Of a DNA stretch of 8,455 bases, positions 1 to 4,322 are shown piece after piece. A program made the translations under genes and the position numbers. How positions within the stretch are numbered: position 1 is the stretch's first letter; the number at the start of each line of letters is the position of its first letter. The notes under the pieces were generated by a model, which had not been told where the DNA came from, did no database searches, and worked only from the letters and a program-made list of their open reading frames with translations. Origin of the DNA: Sphingomonadaceae bacterium (GTDB lineage: Bacteria > Pseudomonadota > Alphaproteobacteria > Sphingomonadales > Sphingomonadaceae); contig JAEMTM010000077.1 of the NCBI GenBank assembly GCA_016462305.1, positions 1-8,455 on the forward strand, read 5' to 3'.

Positions 1-35
1 AATAAAATGGGCGCTGGCATCGCTACCAGCGCCCA
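1..35 (-). terminator. Rho-independent terminator, minus strand
   Basis: Read on the minus strand, a perfect 10-bp stem (TGGGCGCTGG / CCAGCGCCCA, positions 35-26 and 17-8) with an 8-nt loop is followed at once by ATTTTATT running to the window edge. The plus-strand reading has no T-run after the stem, so the signal points to minus-strand transcripts. No protein gene ends just upstream on that strand, so it most likely ends the candidate RNA described in the next entry. Confidence 0.7.
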
Positions 36-385
36 CTGCGTCTGAGTTTGGAGGTCCGTGACCACAAGGGCCATTTTTTCCTCTGTCTGACGTCCGGTTC
101 CCCAATGTCACCCGGAGGTTTCCTTGGTTCGCCTTGGTACTTTGGGTGTCCTATCCGGCGTTGCAACACTTGCGTGATGCCGCACTCGATATTCGTTTTC
201 TTCGTACCCACCATCTTGACTGCATTTCCTGTCTTGCGACGGGTTGCCTGTCCGTTTGGCGATCCTGCATTCTTTCTATTCCGCTCCGCTTTTCCGTTTC
301 CGGTCCGGCTTTGCTTCGTAGCGTTCCTGCCTGATGACTTGAAGGTCTCACAGCTTTCGAGTCGTTCAAAGCATAAATTGCAGAG

Positions 386-394
386 TTATCCACA
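386..394 (+). other. Perfect DnaA-box match
   Basis: TTATCCACA matches the classical high-affinity DnaA box at all nine positions. It lies just upstream of the purine-rich minus-strand segment, about where a promoter for that RNA could sit. I see no second box, AT-rich unwinding element or replication gene nearby, so it is not evidence of an origin. It may be a chance match (a 9-mer is expected about 0.06 times on both strands of a window this size) or a DnaA-responsive site. Confidence 0.25.
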
Positions 395-440
395 GGGCGG
401 GCACTTCGTGGTGGACAAAATGGAGGACAAGTTTGGAGCG

Positions 441-479
441 CAAAACAATACGGCCCCCACGCAGTGCATGGAGGCCGTA
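441..479 (-). terminator. Rho-independent terminator, minus strand
   Basis: An 11-bp stem with one G·U pair (449-459 with 469-479; loop 460-468) is followed on the minus strand by TTGTTTT (448-442). It lies about 208 bases past the stop codon of the short-chain dehydrogenase gene and is the first good terminator after it. It probably ends the minus-strand acyl-CoA transcript and separates it from the candidate RNA further along. The opposite reading gives only AAAATTG after the stem, which is not terminator-like. Confidence 0.6.
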
Positions 480-687
480 AAAATTGTCCGGGGGCGGGGG
501 AGAGAGGAGGAGGGTGCCGCCCGGTCAATATGCGTTTCGACAATCGCGTGCCGTTAACGATGAAATACGGCCCCGATTCATTTGCTGCAATTGCGAAAAG
601 AATAGGACCAGTTGCGTGTTTTGCAACTAACCCTGTCTCCGCAGGAAACGCATTAATTTCGTTCCCAAATTATCCCGAAATGAGCAG
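480..687. other. Non-coding 3' flank of the SDR gene
   Basis: No supportable gene is present. The stretch includes a G-rich purine tract (about 488-513) and a small stem AGTTGC/GCAACT (610-615 with 623-628, loop GTGTTTT) without a following T-run. It is probably the long 3' untranslated end of the minus-strand transcript. Short open frames on the plus strand (for example 464-691) lack a positioned ribosome-binding site and have low-complexity translations. Confidence 0.4.
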
Positions 688-1482
688 TTAAGGGGCGATT
701 CCATTGCCCGGCAGCGACGCGTTAACGATGCCGCCGTCGCAGGCGATGGTTTCGCCCACAATATAATCGCCAGCACGCGCGGCGAGGAAGATCGCAAGGC
801 CGGCCATATCTTCAGGCGTTCCGATTCGTGGAAACGGGATATTCTTGCCCACGGCATCGGCATGGTCGCGCGCAGCCTTGTTCATGTCCGACTGGAATGC
901 ACCCGGCGCAATGCCCGACACAAGAATATTGTCCTTAACAAGCTCCGCCGCCAAACGGCGCGTCAAATGGATGACGGCGGCTTTCGATGCCTGATAGCTA
1001 TAGGTTTGCCACGGGTTGATGCGCAGGCCATCGATCGATGCGATGTTAATGACCTTGCCGGGGCGATCAAATGTCGCGGCTGCCTTCAACTGCGGATGCA
1101 AGGCTTGCGTCAAAAAGAACAAGGATTTGACGTTCAGGTCCATCACACGGTCCCAGCCAGCTTCAGGGAACTGGCCAAAATCCGCGCCCCATGCTGCGCC
1201 CGCATTGTTCACAAGAATATCGACTTTTTCCTCACGCTCGGCAATTTGCGCGGCAAGCGACAGGCAACCGTCCACAGTCGACAGGTCGCAAGGCAGGCCA
1301 ATGACCTGATTACCGAATTCGGCAACGGTTTCCTCAATCTGGTCGACCTTACGCGCGCTGATATACACGCGTGCTGCGCCAGCCTTGAGATAGCCTTCGA
1401 CGATCATCTTGCCGATGCCGCGCGATCCACCCGTGACCAACGCCACGCGGCCGTTGAGGTTGAATAATGTGTTGATGTCCAT
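688..1482 (-). CDS. RhlG-like short-chain dehydrogenase/reductase
   Basis: A 264-residue classical short-chain dehydrogenase with a single Rossmann domain. Visible motifs are the cofactor loop TGGSRGIG (17-24), CDLS (65-68), NNAG (92-95) and the full catalytic tetrad N117, S149, Y163 and K167 (YQASK). R21 and R44 next to the cofactor site suggest NADP(H). The sequence reads closest to RhlG/FabG-type 3-oxoacyl reductases: TGGSRGIGxMI, NNAGxxWGA and GWxxVMxLNV are shared with RhlG as I remember it. The likely role is therefore reversible 3-oxoacyl/3-hydroxyacyl (or similar ketone/alcohol) conversion on a CoA ester in the cytoplasm. I chose the ATG at 1482 because AAAGGA sits 6 bases upstream. 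An in-frame extension to 1569 runs through the upstream palindromic repeat and has no such site. It is the last gene of the minus-strand block, 178 bases after the dehydrogenase at 1661-2797. Family is certain, substrate is not. Confidence 0.9.
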   Translation of the reverse strand: MDINTLFNLNGRVALVTGGSRGIGKMIVEGYLKAGAARVYISARKVDQIEETVAEFGNQVIGLPCDLSTVDGCLSLAAQIAEREEKVDILVNNAGAAWGADFGQFPEAGWDRVMDLNVKSLFFLTQALHPQLKAAATFDRPGKVINIASIDGLRINPWQTYSYQASKAAVIHLTRRLAAELVKDNILVSGIAPGAFQSDMNKAARDHADAVGKNIPFPRIGTPEDMAGLAIFLAARAGDYIVGETIACDGGIVNASLPGNGIAP

Positions 1483-1520
1483 GTCTAATCCTTTACCCAA
1501 AAGAAGCAATAATTCACCGT

Positions 1521-1638
1521 AGCCCTGAGCAGCAGCCGCATCGCGGCTGCGTCTGTCGAAGGGCGTCAACTAGCGGTTGCGCTACCCTCACGGCGCCCTT
1601 CGACTTTCGCCAAGGCTTCGCCTTGACGGCTCAGGGCT
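1521..1638. repeat. Cloverleaf-like nested palindromic repeat
   Basis: This 118-bp element consists of two 45-bp inverted arms (1521-1565 and 1594-1638) around a 28-bp centre. The arm ends are perfect complements: AGCCCTGAGC (1521-1530) with GCTCAGGGCT (1629-1638), and GTCGAAGGGCG (1555-1565) with CGCCCTTCGAC (1594-1604). Inside each arm is its own hairpin at the same offset: GCAGCCGC/GCGGCTGC (1532-1550) on the left and CAAGGC/GCCTTG (1611-1625) on the right. The two hairpins have unrelated stem sequences. A fourth small hairpin TAGCG/CGCTA (1571-1584) is in the centre. It fills the gap between two genes of the minus-strand block. The CCCTGAGC...GTCGAAGGG unit resembles dispersed intergenic repeats common in sphingomonads. 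It may act as a transcript-stability or partial-termination element. No transposase is present. Confidence 0.8.
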
Positions 1639-1660
1639 GCGGTTTCTTTTCTAATCCGTT

Positions 1661-2797
1661 TCAATAACCACTCATCGTCGCCAAGCGGTCTGCGTGGTAA
1701 TAAGCGTCGCCGAAAAATTCGTTCAAGCTGCGGTCACGCTTCATATATAGGCCGATGTCATATTCGTCAGTCATGCCGATACCGCCATGCATTTGCACGC
1801 CTTCCCGCACCGAAAGATTGCAGGCAAGCCCCGCTTTCGCCTTGGCCGCCGCGACATAAAGTTCGGCCTTGGCATGGCCTTCATCCATTAAGGATTGCGC
1901 CTTCAGCACAATCGAACGCGCGCCTTCCATTTCGCCATAAAGATGCGCGGCGCGGTGTTGGAGCGCCTGAAATTCGCCAATGACACGGTCGAATTGCTTG
2001 CGCGTCTTGAGATATTCAAAGGTCATGTCCATCGCCCCTGTGCCAACGCCGACCATTTCGGCAGCGGCACCCACCCGTCCGGCGTCGAGCATCTTGGACA
2101 GCACAGCCCAACCGCCATCGACATCGCCGATCACAGCGTCGGCATCCACCTGAACACCGTCAAGTTTCACATGCGCAGCAACTGCGGAATCGACAAGCCG
2201 CGCCGTCTCCATCGAAAGGCCAGCCGCGTCCTTGTCCACCGCGAACAAGGTCAGGCCATCGGTTTCGCCAGCCGCACCAGCGGTGCGCGCCGCAACGATC
2301 AGCATGTCCGATGACGCGCCTTGCACAACAAATTGCTTTTGCCCCGTCAGCTTAAAGCCATTGCCGCTGCGTTCCGCAACGCAGGCGATTTTCTCCGGCC
2401 GGTGCTTGACGCCTTCTTCAATCGCAATGCCAATCACGGTTTCGCCAGCCAAGATGCCGGGGAACCAGCGGTCACGCATCGCCTTGTCCGCCAGCTTCAA
2501 CGCCGCAACCGCCGCAACTGACGTGGTCAGGAAAGGCGAGGGTGATAGGTTGCGGCCGATTTCTTCCAGCAGTATGCCAGCCTCAATCTGGCCCATGCCC
2601 ATGCCGCCATCGGCTTCGGGGATGAGGATGCCCGTAAAGCCCATTTCGGCAAATTGCTTCCACAAGCCGTGGCTGAAACCGTCTTTGCACCCCATGTCGC
2701 GGAACTTGCGGAAATGGGTGACGGGCGCTTCGCGCGCCATGAAATCCCGCGCGGTGTCGCGCAGCATATTCTGGTCATCGTTTAAGGTCATTGCCAT
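1661..2797 (-). CDS. Acyl-CoA dehydrogenase-like protein, probable non-catalytic partner subunit
   Basis: 378 residues with the three-part acyl-CoA dehydrogenase fold: an alpha-helical N-terminal domain (about 1-120), a beta domain (about 121-225) and a C-terminal helical domain. The FAD/dimer motif YLKTRKQFDRVIGEFQALQ (262-280) and the VQMHGGIGMTDEYDIGLYMKR segment region (335-355) are well kept. The usual TEPxxGSD signature is replaced by IEEGVKHRP (126-134). The C-terminal YEG position of the catalytic glutamate reads EFFGDAYYH (360-368), with no glutamate at the expected place. Helix G (about 237-250) offers no substitute. This pattern fits the small subunit of alpha2-beta2 heteromeric dehydrogenases known from actinobacterial and proteobacterial steroid and side-chain degradation (FadE/ChsE pairs), where one subunit lacks the base. 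Its partner would be the adjacent gene at 2936-4111. The start at 2797 has GGAGAGG 7 bases upstream; the ATG two codons later is less well spaced. Assignment of a non-catalytic role is inference from motif loss. Confidence 0.85.
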   Translation of the reverse strand: MAMTLNDDQNMLRDTARDFMAREAPVTHFRKFRDMGCKDGFSHGLWKQFAEMGFTGILIPEADGGMGMGQIEAGILLEEIGRNLSPSPFLTTSVAAVAALKLADKAMRDRWFPGILAGETVIGIAIEEGVKHRPEKIACVAERSGNGFKLTGQKQFVVQGASSDMLIVAARTAGAAGETDGLTLFAVDKDAAGLSMETARLVDSAVAAHVKLDGVQVDADAVIGDVDGGWAVLSKMLDAGRVGAAAEMVGVGTGAMDMTFEYLKTRKQFDRVIGEFQALQHRAAHLYGEMEGARSIVLKAQSLMDEGHAKAELYVAAAKAKAGLACNLSVREGVQMHGGIGMTDEYDIGLYMKRDRSLNEFFGDAYYHADRLATMSGY

Positions 2798-2816
2798 GTT
2801 AAAGCCTCTCCAAATC

Positions 2817-2851
2817 TATCTCGTCATTCCGACGATTTATCTCGTCATTCC
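2817..2851 (+). repeat. Direct repeat, 14 bp, period 21
   Basis: TATCTCGTCATTCC occurs at 2817-2830 and again at 2838-2851, and extends to 17 bases with one mismatch. The second copy runs into the left arm of the large inverted repeat that follows. The first copy therefore looks like a truncated duplicate of the element's left end, left by slippage or a nested insertion. It lies 20 bases upstream of the start codon of the dehydrogenase at 1661-2797. Confidence 0.75.
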
Positions 2852-2928
2852 CGCGCAGGCGGGAATCCAACTCCTGCGCCGTAAATATAGCTGTCAGGAG
2901 CTGGGCCCCCGCCTGCGCGGGGGTGACG
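2843..2928. repeat. Long inverted repeat with dRS3-like arms (REP/MITE-type)
   Basis: Two 34-bp arms (2843-2876 and 2895-2928) are inverted complements at 28 of 34 positions around an 18-bp centre. All six differences are transitions. Each arm is itself a hairpin: ATTCCCGC/GCGGGAAT (2847-2866) on the left and CCCCCGC/GCGGGGG (2906-2923) on the right. The outer ends are CGTCA/TGACG. The left hairpin fits the ATTCCC-N8-GGGAAT pattern of the neisserial dRS3 repeat, and similar CGTCATTCCCGC units are scattered in many proteobacterial genomes. It fills most of the 138-base gap between the two minus-strand dehydrogenase genes and begins 7 bases past the stop of the upstream one. In the transcript it would form a strong structure between the cistrons. 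No mobility gene is present. Confidence 0.8.
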
Positions 2929-2935
2929 GTAATTG

Positions 2936-4111
2936 TTATGCTCCCGGCATCTCAAGGATGCGCTTCGACACGACGTTCAGCATCACTTCACTGGTGCCGC
3001 CCTCAATAGAGTTCGCCTTGGTCCGCAACCAATTGCGTGCCTTTGACCCGCCATTGGTGCGTTCGCTCTCCCACTCCAACGCTTGGCTACCGCCAATCGA
3101 CATGACCAGTTCATTGCGTTTCTTGTTCAATTCGGTGCCGACATATTTCATCAGGTTGGAATAAGCCGGGTGCGCCTTACCCGTTTTCCATTCGTCCATG
3201 AAACGTTCGCCATGGGCACGGAAGGTCAGGTTATCGACATCGAACAATGCCATTTGTGCACGTAGCACGGGTTCTTGCGACAAGGTCGCCTTCATCGCTG
3301 CGCCGATTGAGGTTACGCCGCCATCGCCGCCCATGCCGGAGATCATTTCGCGTTCATGGCCAAGCAGATATTTCGCCACATCCCAGCCGCGATTGATTTC
3401 GCCAACAATCTGGTGCTTGGGCACAACAACATTGTCGAAAAATGTCTCGCAGAAAGGCGAGTTGCCAGAAATCAGCTTGATCGGCTTGGTCGAAACACCC
3501 GGTGTTTGCATGTCGAACAACAAGAAGCTGATGCCTTGATATTTGTTCGTCTTGTCGGTGCGGACGAGACAGAAAATCCAGTCGGCCTTATCCGCATAAG
3601 AGGTCCAGATTTTCTGGCCATTGACGACCCAATGGTCTCCGCCCACTGGATCTATGACTTCTTCGCCAAAGGTCTGCATCGACACAAGGTCGCTGCCTGC
3701 GCCCGGTTCGGAATAGCCCTGACACCAACGGATTTCGCCGCGGGCGATTTGGCCCATATAATGTATTTTTTGTTCTTCGGTGCCGAATTTCAGCAAGGCC
3801 GGGCCAAGCATCCAGATGCCGAAGCTGTTGAGCGGTGCGCGGCAGCCCAGCTTTGCCATTTCCTGACGCAGGATTTTTGTTTCCTGCGGGCTAAGGCCAG
3901 CGCCGCCATAGGCTTTGGGCCAATCGGGCACGGTATAGCCTTTGGCCACACAACGCTCCAGCCACAATTTTTGTGCTTCGGATTGAAAAACAAAATTACG
4001 TCCGCCCCAGCAGACGTCTTCGTCACCTTTGGCCGGTATGCGCATTTCGGCGGGGCAGTTTTCCTCCAGCCAGGCGCGCGCCTCGGCACGGAATATATCA
4101 AGGTCGGACAT
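2936..4111 (-). CDS. Acyl-CoA dehydrogenase, catalytic-type subunit
   Basis: 391 residues, the normal length for this FAD enzyme family, which introduces the 2,3 double bond into acyl-CoA thioesters and passes electrons to electron-transfer flavoprotein. Visible motifs are YSEPGAGSDL (133-142), the FAD-contacting WVVNGQKIWTSYADKADW (161-178) and SIEGGTSE (368-375), in which E370 is at the position of the medium-chain enzyme's catalytic glutamate. A second acidic candidate, E253, lies in helix G (GHERE). FadE-like proteins with YSEPGAGSDL and IEGGTSE often act on bulky substrates. I set the start at 4111 because CAGGAGA ends 6 bases upstream; an extension to 4192 would run through the divergent control region. 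It is the first gene of the minus-strand block and sits directly before the motif-poor dehydrogenase at 1661-2797, which suggests a heteromeric pair. A C-terminal VVSKRILEMPGA tail ends the protein normally. The substrate is not determinable. Confidence 0.93.
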   Translation of the reverse strand: MSDLDIFRAEARAWLEENCPAEMRIPAKGDEDVCWGGRNFVFQSEAQKLWLERCVAKGYTVPDWPKAYGGAGLSPQETKILRQEMAKLGCRAPLNSFGIWMLGPALLKFGTEEQKIHYMGQIARGEIRWCQGYSEPGAGSDLVSMQTFGEEVIDPVGGDHWVVNGQKIWTSYADKADWIFCLVRTDKTNKYQGISFLLFDMQTPGVSTKPIKLISGNSPFCETFFDNVVVPKHQIVGEINRGWDVAKYLLGHEREMISGMGGDGGVTSIGAAMKATLSQEPVLRAQMALFDVDNLTFRAHGERFMDEWKTGKAHPAYSNLMKYVGTELNKKRNELVMSIGGSQALEWESERTNGGSKARNWLRTKANSIEGGTSEVMLNVVSKRILEMPGA

Positions 4112-4182
4112 AACGATCTCCTGTTTAATTGCTTGATAAATTTTTGGGCGGTCACGCATGGAAACGCAAGCCTTTATCGGTG

Positions 4183-4201
4183 CGTTACGCATGCCGTAAC
4201 G
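4183..4201. promoter_or_regulatory. Candidate operator in the divergent control region
   Basis: A perfect inverted repeat, CGTTACG (4183-4189) and CGTAACG (4195-4201), is separated by 5 bases. A second palindrome, TGCGT-T-ACGCA (4181-4191), overlaps its left half. It lies between the divergent genes starting at 4111 (minus) and 4323 (plus), 15 bases upstream of the plus-strand -35 element. The size and symmetry suit a dimeric TetR- or similar-type repressor that could control both directions. A weak minus-strand -10 (GATAAA, 4178-4173) would be within its reach. No regulator gene is in the window. Confidence 0.5.
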
Positions 4202-4216
4202 TCATTTGTATCGCGA

Positions 4217-4244
4217 TTGACAGGCGGGGTCGCGGCCCTAGCAT
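4217..4244 (+). promoter_or_regulatory. Sigma-70-type promoter for the transporter operon
   Basis: A perfect -35 box TTGACA (4217-4222) is followed after 16 bases by TAGCAT (4239-4244, four of six consensus positions). The start of transcription would be near 4251, giving a leader of about 70 bases before the transporter start at 4323. No ribosome-binding site or riboswitch is evident in that leader, but the inverted repeat at 4298-4312 lies in it. Confidence 0.5.
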
Positions 4245-4297
4245 GTGCGCGGGATAGAGGAGTGTCACAACATGCGATTCGTCAGAAAACACGCCTT

Positions 4298-4312
4298 ATC
4301 ACATTTTGTGAT
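4298..4312. promoter_or_regulatory. Candidate operator just before the transporter start
   Basis: A perfect inverted repeat, ATCACA-TTT-TGTGAT (arms 4298-4303 and 4307-4312), ends 10 bases before the ATG at 4323. Its half-sites are those of CRP/FNR-like boxes in the opposite arrangement, so I do not assign it to that family. It lies downstream of the predicted promoter and could be a road-block operator, or could overlap an unrecognised second promoter. Confidence 0.45.
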
Positions 4313-4322
4313 TTAACCCGAT

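Larger units (their letters stand above)
1..400 (-). ncRNA. Candidate structured non-coding RNA
   Basis: Between the minus-strand terminator hairpins at 441-479 and 1-35 there is no credible protein gene. The minus strand from about 380 to 40 is strikingly rich in A and G and poor in T. It contains many short GGA-bearing blocks and small hairpins, for example CCG-GAAA-CGG with a GNRA-type loop near 300, and TCCGG/CCGGA flanking a 14-nt loop near 95-120. Strong purine bias, absence of a ribosome-binding site followed by a coding frame, and a strong terminator at one end are what a stable RNA of roughly 350-400 nt would show. I looked for the hallmark motifs of RNase P RNA, tmRNA and SRP RNA and did not find them, so I cannot name a family. 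The 5' end is a guess, because no clear promoter is visible between 380 and 440. An untranslated remnant of decayed sequence is the main alternative. Confidence 0.35.

Noticed and set aside
386..394. Replication origin
   Set aside because: Only one DnaA box is present, with no cluster, AT-rich unwinding region or replication genes nearby.
1..440. RNase P RNA, tmRNA or SRP RNA as the identity of the purine-rich stretch
   Set aside because: The conserved GAGGAAAGTCC-type core of RNase P RNA, a tmRNA tag or tRNA-like end, and the SRP GNAR loop were not found on either strand.
151..543. 130-codon minus-strand open frame
   Set aside because: Low-complexity, arginine/proline/serine-rich translation with no ribosome-binding site. 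It spans the terminator hairpin, so it is better explained as the purine-rich RNA strand.
48..557. 169-codon plus-strand open frame (TTG start)
   Set aside because: The translation is phenylalanine-, cysteine- and proline-rich with no family resemblance, and its length follows from the T/C-rich plus strand opposite the purine-rich candidate RNA. It also reads straight through the terminator hairpin at 441-479.
464..691. 75-codon plus-strand open frame converging on the SDR gene
   Set aside because: No positioned ribosome-binding site, starts inside the terminator stem, and the composition is not protein-like.
1483..1569. N-terminal extension of the SDR by 29 codons
   Set aside because: The added residues are translated repeat sequence and the good AAAGGA site points to the ATG at 1482.
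1521..2928. CRISPR array or insertion sequence
   Set aside because: The repeats are palindromic single elements without regular spacers, and no transposase or cas gene is present.
2232..3164. Long plus-strand open frame (310 codons) crossing both minus-strand dehydrogenase genes
   Set aside because: It is antisense to well-supported genes and crosses an intergenic palindrome; it is a GC-rich shadow frame. The same applies to the 348-codon plus-strand frame at 3356-4402.
4112..4192. N-terminal extension of the catalytic acyl-CoA dehydrogenase by 27 codons
   Set aside because: CAGGAGA is ideally placed for the ATG at 4111, and the extension would cover the divergent control region.
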